This document shows, in pieces, positions 17,341 through 26,214 of a DNA stretch of 64,000 bases. A model generated the notes under the pieces. It did not search any database and was not told where the DNA came from. It saw only the letters and a program-made list of their open reading frames with translations. Made by a program: the position numbers and the translations under genes. This stretch comes from Shewanella glacialimarina. GTDB taxonomy: Bacteria; Pseudomonadota; Gammaproteobacteria; Enterobacterales; Shewanellaceae. Position 1 is the stretch's first letter; each line of letters opens with the position of its first letter. Where the stretch lies: NCBI RefSeq assembly GCF_020511155.1, contig NZ_CP041216.1, positions 620,001 to 684,000 on the forward strand. Direction: 5' to 3'.

Positions 17341-19089
17341 TTATGCCTGAGATGTATGAACATTATGTTGTAGATAAGCCTCAGCCCCTTGCCCAAGATA
17401 CAGTTTTAGTAAGCGTTCTGGTGCGTGAGGCAAGTCTACACTAAGCAATAACCCCGGTGTTTCGGCAAAGTTGGGGTCGATGCCCACACAGTAAAACTTA
17501 GCACCCAATTGGTGATATAGCTTTACCAATACCGGCAACCCTTTACCGTCAGGTTCAATTTGCTTGACCAATAACTCTAAAATTTCGATATCGGCAGGGT
17601 AGCTGGCTAAATACTGCTTAATATCATTTGGCACATCAACATCGAACTGTTTTTTGGGCTTAACATCAGAAGATGAGGTCACCAGAAATTGTTCAATTAA
17701 CCGCACACTGATAGGCGTATATTGCTTACTTAAAGACACTGTGCCGTATAAGGTGCGATATTGTGGGAACTTGCACACAAACGCGCCAATGCCCTTAAAC
17801 AATAATAGTAAACCATGAAAGCTACGCTGATGACTGGCAACTACAAATGATCGACCCATTTCAAGACAGGGCTGTTGTTGATTGATAAATTCAGCGCTAA
17901 AGTCAAACATACGGTTTAAATACAGTTGAGATACACCGCCCTGTGCGAGTAAATTATCGGTTTGCCCCATGCGATATGCACCCGTAATTGCCTGATTTTG
18001 AGTGTCGTAGACAAATAAATGAGTATAAGTGTCATCGAATGCGTCACCGTCCTGGGGTAAGCCACTGCCTTCATCAAACTGTCTGAAGTTTTCCTCCCGT
18101 AAGCGACGAATGTCTTCAATGACAGCTGGGCATTGGGCGCGAGATGCGTAGTACACTTTAAAATACTTATACTGGAGTAAGCACTGATCTTGCGGAAGTT
18201 GGCTTATTTCGTTGTCTAGATTGTGCGGTAATTGCGAGGCTGCAAGAGGCAACATTTCAGGTGCCTTGCATACCGGCCATTGGTGTTGGTACTCAGGGGC
18301 ATGCAAGTATGTCATTAAACGGGCAATATCAGTCGTCATTTGTGTTTTCTCTGGTAAAGATGGCAATAATGTGGCTTGGCCAAAAGTGACCTCAACGGTT
18401 CTCCCTTTGCTGTTTAGCATTTCTCTGATCAGTAATAACATTCTAAAACGAAAGTATATTTTTCCCATAAAATAGAAAAAGTCGCTGTTTTTTCCTGAAA
18501 TAAAACAGGGTATTAAAGGTGCTTGGGTGAAAGAGGTCAGTGCGCCCACTATTCGATGCCATTGGTGATCTGTCACCTGACCATCACGACCGGGATAACT
18601 GACCCGTCCTGCAGGAAACAGCACTAATAAGCCGCCCTGGGCCAAGTGGTCTTTGCAGGCTCTTAGCGATTTAGCATTGCCTTTCGCACCAGGAACAAGT
18701 GGGTTGGTAAAAATAAAGAAGTCGGCTAATTCTGGAATGATTTTCAATGCTTGATTAGCGAGTATTTTGACATCACCCCGCACTGAAGATAATAAAAAAG
18801 CCAAAATAACGCCTTCAATTCCGCCATAGGGGTGATTCGCCACCACGATAGCAGCTCCCTTTGGTGGGATAAGCTGAGGTAAATTGGTTTGGCTTTTTAC
18901 TGTCAACTCAAATACATCAACAAAGCGCGTTGCAAAGGCTTTTTTCTCTAGTCCTTTTAACCCCGAATCTTGATAGACACGATTTAATTGGCTAATGCCT
19001 AAAAGGTAATCGACTAGGGTTATCAATAATTTTGAAAAAAAACTACGAGGCTTTTTCGGTAACAGATTGTTAAGACTCAACTGCGGCAT
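17341..19089 (-). CDS. Bifunctional acyltransferase, OlsF-like (PlsC + OlsB/GNAT domains)
   Basis: A 582-residue fusion. The N-terminal half is a PlsC-type lysophospholipid acyltransferase, with N-H-P-Y-G-G-I-E-G as the NHx4D-like box (Glu/Gly variant) and L-F-P-A-G-R-V-S-Y as the second motif. The C-terminal half (about 300-582) resembles OlsB-type N-acyltransferases (hemolysin/GNAT family), with the E-M-G-R-S-F-V motif and following R-S-F-H. Proteins with this arrangement (OlsF of Serratia) make ornithine lipids in two acylation steps. A role in aminolipid synthesis is inferred. The gene stands alone, with the decayed DinB/NRDE pair downstream. Confidence 0.8.
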   Translation of the reverse strand: MPQLSLNNLLPKKPRSFFSKLLITLVDYLLGISQLNRVYQDSGLKGLEKKAFATRFVDVFELTVKSQTNLPQLIPPKGAAIVVANHPYGGIEGVILAFLLSSVRGDVKILANQALKIIPELADFFIFTNPLVPGAKGNAKSLRACKDHLAQGGLLVLFPAGRVSYPGRDGQVTDHQWHRIVGALTSFTQAPLIPCFISGKNSDFFYFMGKIYFRFRMLLLIREMLNSKGRTVEVTFGQATLLPSLPEKTQMTTDIARLMTYLHAPEYQHQWPVCKAPEMLPLAASQLPHNLDNEISQLPQDQCLLQYKYFKVYYASRAQCPAVIEDIRRLREENFRQFDEGSGLPQDGDAFDDTYTHLFVYDTQNQAITGAYRMGQTDNLLAQGGVSQLYLNRMFDFSAEFINQQQPCLEMGRSFVVASHQRSFHGLLLLFKGIGAFVCKFPQYRTLYGTVSLSKQYTPISVRLIEQFLVTSSSDVKPKKQFDVDVPNDIKQYLASYPADIEILELLVKQIEPDGKGLPVLVKLYHQLGAKFYCVGIDPNFAETPGLLLSVDLPHAPERLLKLYLGQGAEAYLQHNVHTSQA

Positions 19090-19974
19090 ATTATTGTTAA
19101 ACCCTGTAACAAGATTAATTGAGCATCAAGCAGTGTTTTATACTGCTGTAGTTGGCGGGTACCTCTTCCGCAACTAAGTCCGTATTTAAGCTGACGGAAT
19201 GCAACACTGGGCTGATTTAAGTTATTTACTATAAAGATATGTTTGAATAACATCGAGTTATTGTTTAAAAAATTGAGCAATCGTTTGAAATAGAGACATT
19301 TCTTTGACAACCCTCTTTTCTGAGGGCTTCACTTTTAGGTGTAAACCAATATGCAGCTTTCTCATGTATTTACCTTCATCAACATGATTAACACCGCTGC
19401 AAACGTCTGTCTTTATTCTGGGCTCATACTGGCCATAAAACTGCACAATGGCAGCTTAAAGTAAATGGTGGTTGGCAATGTCCTTGGTGTAACACATTAG
19501 TTTATCTCTAATGTTATTAAGCAAATCACCAATAAGACCTGTGAAAGTAGCCAATAATTTCAATAACTATTCATAAAGGTGAATATCGGGCACGTTATTG
19601 ACAGTCATCGGATGCCATACTTTATAGATTTACCCAGTTCACAGGCTTGAACGATATAAATATTATCAGCGAGTTAACTTAACAAGGCTAGAGGACCCAC
19701 AGGGTCAGCTTTATTATGTAGCTATAAATCAATTACTTATGGTTTTTTATTCGTTTTTTGACTTCGCTTGGCACTGTGGGGTAATACCCTGATGAGCCAG
19801 TAATGAGTGCCGCTAACAGATGTCATAAAAAACCGATTTAGATTTATTCATGTGATTGAGATTATGTTCCTGATAATATGGCCTTTGTCTTATTTATTGC
19901 GCGTATTAACCTAATGTTATGATGCGCCGACACTTGTGCTACCGCAAAGGGTGCGCTGTCACCAAAGGTACGGA
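19090..19974. other. Long intergenic region, one coding scrap
   Basis: About 885 bases between the divergent acyltransferase and hybrid-kinase genes, with no supported gene. A start-less open stretch at 19392-19511 on the plus strand encodes a Trp/Cys-rich segment ending W-Q-C-P-W-C-N-T-L-V-Y-L, which looks like the tail of a lost zinc-ribbon protein. The rest is AT-rich. The kinase promoter presumably lies at the right-hand end. Confidence 0.5.
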
Positions 19975-22900
19975 ATGAAACCAACAGAGCCTGATTTACA
20001 GCTAAAATCTCCTATTCAACGTAATTATAATCGCGCGGTTTTTTACACTTATATTGGTGTGATTGTCATGTCACTTATTTCTGCGGCTATTTTTTATGAA
20101 CGCCAAAAAGAGGTGCAAATTGAACAGCGTGAAGATCAAGTTGCACGGCATGTGTTGCAAATAGATTTATTATTAGAGTCCAGTATTCGTGCGGTAAAAA
20201 GCTTACGAGATGTGGCGGTTGATCATCTTCGCCTAGGCGAGCAAGTGCGCAAAGATCGTCTACCTCAATATGAAAAATTCAATGCCGATGGACAGTTTTT
20301 TAGTTTAGAACCTAACTATGTTAAAAGTGGTGAACCCTTTACCAATATGGGGCGCATTACCGGCATGGGCTCGCTTGATGGTCGCAGTGAGAAGTTTTAT
20401 CAAGAACTAGAAATGCTGTTTGAGCTATCGCTATCATTTCCCGTCGCTAAAGAAGCCGCACCAAAAGCTTCGTCTATTTATTATGTATCTAAGCGAAAAA
20501 TGATGTCGTACTTTCCTTGGAGCAATTCCGATCAACGCTTCAGGGAAGAGCAGCTCAATAAGCAGCAATTTCAATTAGCCACACCAGAATTAAATCCACA
20601 ACGAAATGCTTTTTGGAGTCCGGCATATGTTGATGGTGTCCAAGAAGGCTTATTAACCACCTTAGGGTTACCGGTTTATCTTGAAGATGAGTTTATCGGC
20701 ACGATTAACCTCGACATGACCTTAGCTTCATTGGCTAAACAAATACGTACTTATTTCAAAATGCCTGGTACGGTCATTTTATTAGATCAACAAAATAATA
20801 TTTTGTCCCATAGCGATTTTGACTCCAATGAAATGAATCGTGTGTACCATATCAGCCAACGTATTCCGGCAGAATTACATTCGTTATCTGAATCTGAATT
20901 GTTTGACGCTCATGAAGGCATATTACGTAATAATCATTATATTCATTCTGTTGCATTGCATAATGCGCCGTGGCGATTATTGTATATTCAAGAGGAAGGC
21001 GCGCTTTTTCAAGATTCATGGGAAAAGTTACAACTGACTTTTATCCTGGTTGTGTTAGCGCTTTCGGTGCTAGTGACCATTGTGCATTGGCAAACCCGCC
21101 GTGCGTTCGTTAGCCCTGCATCAAAGTTACTGACCCATTTAGAGGCGTGTTCCCAGTCACCGATACAGCCTCCAGAAGTCATCAGTCCTGGGTGGGAGCC
21201 GTGGTTTTTACTGGTCAGTCGTATTTTTGAAGAAAACAAACAATACACGCGCCATCTTGCTGAGCAAAATAAACGTCTTGATAACTTAGTCGCCAGCCGT
21301 ACTCAGCGTTTACGTGATACCACAGAGCGCCGTGAACGGGAATTTGCCTTATTAAGGTCGCTTATTGATTCATTACCAGAAGCCATTGTCTTTAAAGATA
21401 AAGAAGGTAAGTATCTTGGCTGTAACAAGTCAGCCGAGCGTATGTTAGGTGTGAATGAAAGTGATATTATTGGCTTAACTACCTGTGATTTTACTAGCCC
21501 TGAACAAGGTAAGCGCATTTTAGCCGAAGATAAAAAAATCTTAGACGACAAAAAACCACTGCAATATAAAGAGCGAATTGAAATAGCCGGAAAACCGGTA
21601 CTATTGAATGCCTTTAAACTGCCATTTTATAATCGCCGCAATGAATTACTGGGTCTGATTTCTATTTGGCGAGATATTACCCGCGAGTATGAATCAGCAG
21701 AGCAATTACGCTTATCAGAAGAGCGTTATCACATGGCGATGGATGCGGTTGAAGATGGTTTGTGGGATTGGTATATCGACTCAGAACAAATTATTTGTAA
21801 CCCAGCATTTTATTCTATGTTGGGCTATGAACCCAATGAGTTCCCTGCTTTATTATCATCCATTGACGGATTGACTCATCCAGATGACCGTGACCGAGTG
21901 CAGGAATATCGTAGCCAATACTTACTTGACCCTACAGATGCCTATGAAATTGAATTTAGGATGAAAGGTAAGCTGGGTGAATACCATTGGTTGTTATCAC
22001 GTGGTCGTGCGGTAGAGTTTTTGGAGTCAGGCCAAACTAAACGTATGCTTGGTACTCATAAAGATATCACCCGTCAAAAAAGTAATGAAGTGGCCTTGCT
22101 GGAAGCTAAGCAAGACGCTGAATTAGCTAACATGTATAAAAGTGAATTTTTGGCTAACATGAGCCATGAAATTCGCACCCCAATGAACGCAATTATCGGT
22201 ATGTTACAGCTAGCACAACGTACTAGCCTGACCATTCAGCAAGAAGATTATCTCAGTAAAGCGGGCTTCTCGGCCCAATCTTTGTTACGAATTATCAATG
22301 ATATTCTCGATTTTTCTAAAATCGAAGCCGGTAAGTTAGAGCTAGAGCGAGTCGCGTTTCCGTTAGACAAGGTACTGGATCATGTGCTGGATATGAATGC
22401 CATTAAAGCACAAGAAAAAGGCGTTGAATTATTACTCTATGCACCTGTTACCGCTGGACTTATTCTAAATGGAGATCCACTGCGTCTGGGGCAGATATTA
22501 GTTAACTTATTATCAAATGCGGTTAAATTTACCCAAAATGGTGAAATTGAGCTGGGCTGTGAAGATGTTGGCGAGCGTGATCATCGCATTACCTTGAAGT
22601 TCTGGGTTCGAGATACTGGTATAGGCATTAGTAAAGAACAGCAATCAAAACTATTTGATGCATTTGCCCAGGCCGATGGTTCAACTACCCGAAAATACGG
22701 TGGCACCGGATTAGGGTTGTCGATCAGCAAACACCTGGTTTCTATGATGGGCGGTACTATGCAGGTATCGTCAGAAGTGGATCAAGGCAGTATTTTTAGC
22801 TTTACCATTAGTTTTGAAATTGCTGAAGAAAACATCGTCGAGCCGTTAATAGTACCTGAACAGTTGAATAATTTAACCACATTAGTGGTCGATGATAACC

Positions 22901-23685
22901 CAAGTGCATTGCAAATTTATTCAGCATTAATGAAAGACTTCAGCTTTGGTGTTCGCACGGCTTCAAGTGGACAGCAAGCATTAGATTGTTTGGCTAGACA
23001 ACCTGTGGATCTGATTTTATTGGATTGGATGATGCCTGAAATGGGCGGGTTGGAAGTACTAACTAAAGTTGATGAAATGGTGGCAGATGGGCGCTTAGCA
23101 AAACGTCCGGTGATCATATTGATGACAGCGTACAGCGCAGAACCTCTAGCCAAGGATGTTGCCGATAGAAATGTACATGCCATTTTACAAAAGCCCTTTA
23201 AGGCATCAGTCTTGTTTGATGAAATTATTGGGGCGTTTGCCAAAGAGCCAAAACTCAATGTACAGTCTGTTCCCAAAGAAGATATTCAAGAACAACAATC
23301 AGGATTAGTGTTGTTAGTTGAGGATAACTTTATTAACCAGCAAGTGGCATCAGAATTATTAAAAAGTGCGGGTTATGAAGTGGTGATGGCGGACAATGGC
23401 CAAATTGCATTAGATTTAATTGATACCCGAGCATTTGACGCGGTATTAATGGATATTCAAATGCCCGTTATGGATGGTTTAACCGCTTCAAAAGAGCTGC
23501 GTAAACGTTATAGTCCGGAACAATTACCGATTATTGCAATGACGGCACATGCGATGTCGGGTGACCGTGAAAAAAGCTTAGCGGCTGGCATGAATGCCCA
23601 TATTACCAAACCAATCGTATTGAATGAGCTATTCGATACCTTATCTCACTGGATTGAATATAAGAATAATAACAATAAGATGTGA
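19975..23685 (+). CDS. Hybrid sensor histidine kinase, Cache-PAS-PAS-HisKA-HATPase-REC-REC
   Basis: A 1236-residue inner-membrane hybrid kinase. Order of parts: transmembrane helix (about 20-42), periplasmic Cache-like sensor (about 45-345), second transmembrane helix (about 350-370), coiled coil, two PAS domains (about 450-560 and 585-700), HisKA with His731 in M-S-H-E-I-R-T-P, HATPase with N-box L-L-S-N-A-V-K-F-T, then D-T-G-I-G-I and G-T-G-L-G-L. Two receivers follow, with phosphoacceptors Asp1017 (L-L-D-W-M-M-P) and Asp1160 (L-M-D-I-Q-M-P). No HPt domain is present, so a separate phosphotransfer protein is expected. ATG 19975 follows AAGG with good spacing. The sensed signal is unknown. 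Confidence 0.93.
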   Translation: MKPTEPDLQLKSPIQRNYNRAVFYTYIGVIVMSLISAAIFYERQKEVQIEQREDQVARHVLQIDLLLESSIRAVKSLRDVAVDHLRLGEQVRKDRLPQYEKFNADGQFFSLEPNYVKSGEPFTNMGRITGMGSLDGRSEKFYQELEMLFELSLSFPVAKEAAPKASSIYYVSKRKMMSYFPWSNSDQRFREEQLNKQQFQLATPELNPQRNAFWSPAYVDGVQEGLLTTLGLPVYLEDEFIGTINLDMTLASLAKQIRTYFKMPGTVILLDQQNNILSHSDFDSNEMNRVYHISQRIPAELHSLSESELFDAHEGILRNNHYIHSVALHNAPWRLLYIQEEGALFQDSWEKLQLTFILVVLALSVLVTIVHWQTRRAFVSPASKLLTHLEACSQSPIQPPEVISPGWEPWFLLVSRIFEENKQYTRHLAEQNKRLDNLVASRTQRLRDTTERREREFALLRSLIDSLPEAIVFKDKEGKYLGCNKSAERMLGVNESDIIGLTTCDFTSPEQGKRILAEDKKILDDKKPLQYKERIEIAGKPVLLNAFKLPFYNRRNELLGLISIWRDITREYESAEQLRLSEERYHMAMDAVEDGLWDWYIDSEQIICNPAFYSMLGYEPNEFPALLSSIDGLTHPDDRDRVQEYRSQYLLDPTDAYEIEFRMKGKLGEYHWLLSRGRAVEFLESGQTKRMLGTHKDITRQKSNEVALLEAKQDAELANMYKSEFLANMSHEIRTPMNAIIGMLQLAQRTSLTIQQEDYLSKAGFSAQSLLRIINDILDFSKIEAGKLELERVAFPLDKVLDHVLDMNAIKAQEKGVELLLYAPVTAGLILNGDPLRLGQILVNLLSNAVKFTQNGEIELGCEDVGERDHRITLKFWVRDTGIGISKEQQSKLFDAFAQADGSTTRKYGGTGLGLSISKHLVSMMGGTMQVSSEVDQGSIFSFTISFEIAEENIVEPLIVPEQLNNLTTLVVDDNPSALQIYSALMKDFSFGVRTASSGQQALDCLARQPVDLILLDWMMPEMGGLEVLTKVDEMVADGRLAKRPVIILMTAYSAEPLAKDVADRNVHAILQKPFKASVLFDEIIGAFAKEPKLNVQSVPKEDIQEQQSGLVLLVEDNFINQQVASELLKSAGYEVVMADNGQIALDLIDTRAFDAVLMDIQMPVMDGLTASKELRKRYSPEQLPIIAMTAHAMSGDREKSLAAGMNAHITKPIVLNELFDTLSHWIEYKNNNNKM

Positions 23686-23751
23686 TCTGGCGTGTATTGA
23701 GTAGCAACGGATTGCATTTATTTTTTAAGGGACTTTTACAAGGAATTTGAC

Positions 23752-26154
23752 ATGAATCGACGCCATCTCTCATTGGCGATAATGCTTGCCATCAGCCCTG
23801 CAGCATTATCGCTAACAACTTTATCTAGCACAGCATTGGCTGCGACGGCCGAAAAAGTCATTAAGCAAAGCCAAGTGGCTGAAGGTTTTGTTAACTTTTA
23901 TTACGATAGCACCGACGGTCAATTGTATTTACAAGCCAATAAGTTAAATCAGCCTTTTTTACTGTTAACCAGTTTGCCCCATGGGGTTGGTTCAAACGAC
24001 ATTGGTTTGGATAGAGGCCAGCTAGGGCGCACTCGTATGGTGCAATTTGAGCAGCATGGTCCCTATATTTTATTAAAACAATTGAATACTTACTTTCGAG
24101 CCAGTAGTGATAATGTCGCCGAGCAGCAGTCTGTCAAACAGGCCTTTGCTGAATCTATTTTGTGGCGTGGAAAATTACTGCCAGGCAAAAAAGCGTTAGT
24201 GTCGATTAATGATCTCGTCATTAACGACTTACACGGCGTATCGGATGTATTGGCCGACACAGAACAAGGTGCTTATACCCTTGATAGCCAGTTGTCGGTG
24301 ATCATGCCTGATAATATAAAATCCTTTGCACAAAATGCCGATGTTGACGTTAACCTGACTTTTAAAGCTCAACAAGCTGGCGAGCAAGTTGCCGAGGTTA
24401 CCCCTGATGGTAAGTTTATGTCGGTGCGGATGCGTTACTCATTTATTCAGCTGCCCGAAGCGGGTTACCAAGCCCGCGCATATCATCCTATGAGTGGTTA
24501 TTTATCTGACGAGTATGCAGATTACTCCGTTAAGGTAGATGAGCCGTTGGTGCAGCGTTATTTATTACGTCACCGCCTTGAAAAAGTGACGCCAGGCGAT
24601 GCCCCCAGTGAAGTCATTAAACCCATTACTTATTACCTTGACCCAGGTGTGCCTGAACCGATTAGAACTGCATTGTTAGAGGGTGCGCGCTGGTGGGAAG
24701 AAGCCTTTAATGAAGCTGGTTTTATTAATGGTTTTAAAGTGGCGATGCTACCAGAGGGCGCGGATCCTCAAGATGTGCGTTATAACATGATCCAATGGGT
24801 GCATCGCGCCACGCGTGGTTGGTCATATGGGGCAGCTGTCACCGATCCGCGTACTGGTGAAATTATTAAGGGTCATGTCACTTTAGGTAGTTTAAGGGTT
24901 AAGCAAGATCACCTTATTGCCAGAGGGTTAACCGCCGACTGGCCAGATAGACAAGCTGCTGCAGATGCTGCTATGGCACTTTCTTTAGCGCGAATTCGTC
25001 AATTGTCGGCCCATGAAATAGGCCACACATTAGGCTTTGATCATAACTTTGCCGCATCAACTAATGATAATGCGTCGGTAATGGATTATCCCCACCCATA
25101 TGTGCGTTTAGAAAATAACGCCATCGCGATTGAGAACCCGTATTCAGAAGGCATAGGCGAGTGGGATAAATATACCGTCGCGTTTGGCTATGGTGCTGCG
25201 GATAATCAAGATAAACTGCTTAATCAAGCGTTAACTAAAGGCTATCGGTATATTGGCGAAGCAGACTCTCGTGGAAACGGTGCAAGCCATATTTATGCAA
25301 GTCTATGGGATAACGGCAATGATGCTATTGCTGAATTGTCTCGCTTAGAAGCCGTGCGTCGCCATGCTATTACCCAATTTAATGGCGAGGCGTTACTTAA
25401 AGATGAGCCTAAAGGTGAGTTGGCAGATGTTTTTGTGCCTATGTATTTATTAACCCGTTATCAGATAGAAGCGGCGGCTAAATGGATTGGCGGCACTGAT
25501 TATAACTACCAGCAATTAGGCTCAGGGCTGCGCTGGTTTTTTGCGGCGCCAGCAAAGCAACATGCGGCACTGGATGCATTAGTAGCAGGCTTATCGCCCC
25601 AGAGTTTAGCGATACCTGATAATGTACTGCACGCTTTAGTACCCAAAGCTGGAAATTATCGTAAAACCCGTGAAAGCTTTAATGGCAATATGGGTGTTGT
25701 GAGCGATCCATTAGGGATGGCAGAAGTCATGAGTCGGCATATTGTGGCGCAGTTATTGTCACCAGAGCGCTTAAATCGTGTTAACCAAGCTTATATGCAA
25801 GATACTGAACAGCTCTCTGTGGTAGATCTATTAGATAAGCTGATAGGGGCGACCTTATATCAAGAATTATCAAGGGAAACACAGCTAGGCATTAATATGC
25901 GGGTCAATGCCGTTGTGGTTGAAGGCATGTTAGCTGCATATCATCACCAAGATACTGCCAGTGAAGTTAAAGCCCAGTTATTCGCTAAACTTGGCTTTAC
26001 CGTGAAGCAATTAAAGCGCCGTAGTACGCGTGCAAGTGAGTATCAAGCAGCGCATTACGATTGGCTATATCAAGGTATTGAGAAAAGCCTGCAAACACCG
26101 GAATACAAATTAATTGCTAAGCCACTTATTATGCCACCTGGCTCACCTATTTAA
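23752..26154 (+). CDS. Exported zinc-dependent metalloprotease (DUF5117/DUF4953 type)
   Basis: An 800-residue protein with a signal peptide (about 1-30, ending A-L-A-A). The zinc site is H-E-I-G-H-T-L-G-F-D-H, giving ligands His421, His425 and His431 and catalytic Glu422; this is the metzincin-like HExxHxxGxxH pattern. The N-terminal third resembles DUF5117 and the C-terminal part DUF5118/DUF4953-like regions of large zinc metalloproteases. It probably acts in the periplasm or outside the cell; the substrate is unknown. ATG 23752 follows AAGGAA. It begins 66 bases after the hybrid kinase and may be read through from it, though no functional link is shown. Confidence 0.85.
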   Translation: MNRRHLSLAIMLAISPAALSLTTLSSTALAATAEKVIKQSQVAEGFVNFYYDSTDGQLYLQANKLNQPFLLLTSLPHGVGSNDIGLDRGQLGRTRMVQFEQHGPYILLKQLNTYFRASSDNVAEQQSVKQAFAESILWRGKLLPGKKALVSINDLVINDLHGVSDVLADTEQGAYTLDSQLSVIMPDNIKSFAQNADVDVNLTFKAQQAGEQVAEVTPDGKFMSVRMRYSFIQLPEAGYQARAYHPMSGYLSDEYADYSVKVDEPLVQRYLLRHRLEKVTPGDAPSEVIKPITYYLDPGVPEPIRTALLEGARWWEEAFNEAGFINGFKVAMLPEGADPQDVRYNMIQWVHRATRGWSYGAAVTDPRTGEIIKGHVTLGSLRVKQDHLIARGLTADWPDRQAAADAAMALSLARIRQLSAHEIGHTLGFDHNFAASTNDNASVMDYPHPYVRLENNAIAIENPYSEGIGEWDKYTVAFGYGAADNQDKLLNQALTKGYRYIGEADSRGNGASHIYASLWDNGNDAIAELSRLEAVRRHAITQFNGEALLKDEPKGELADVFVPMYLLTRYQIEAAAKWIGGTDYNYQQLGSGLRWFFAAPAKQHAALDALVAGLSPQSLAIPDNVLHALVPKAGNYRKTRESFNGNMGVVSDPLGMAEVMSRHIVAQLLSPERLNRVNQAYMQDTEQLSVVDLLDKLIGATLYQELSRETQLGINMRVNAVVVEGMLAAYHHQDTASEVKAQLFAKLGFTVKQLKRRSTRASEYQAAHYDWLYQGIEKSLQTPEYKLIAKPLIMPPGSPI

Positions 26155-26182
26155 GCTTCCTGTTAGCTAAGTTGCTTAACGT

Positions 26183-26214
26183 AAAAGCCCTGAAGATATC
26201 TTCAGGGCTTTTTT
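26183..26214. terminator. Bidirectional terminator between metalloprotease and protein kinase genes
   Basis: A perfect 13-bp stem (26183-26195 with 26200-26212) with loop ATAT, flanked by A- and T-runs. It lies between convergent genes and overlaps the last bases of the kinase gene. Confidence 0.9.
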
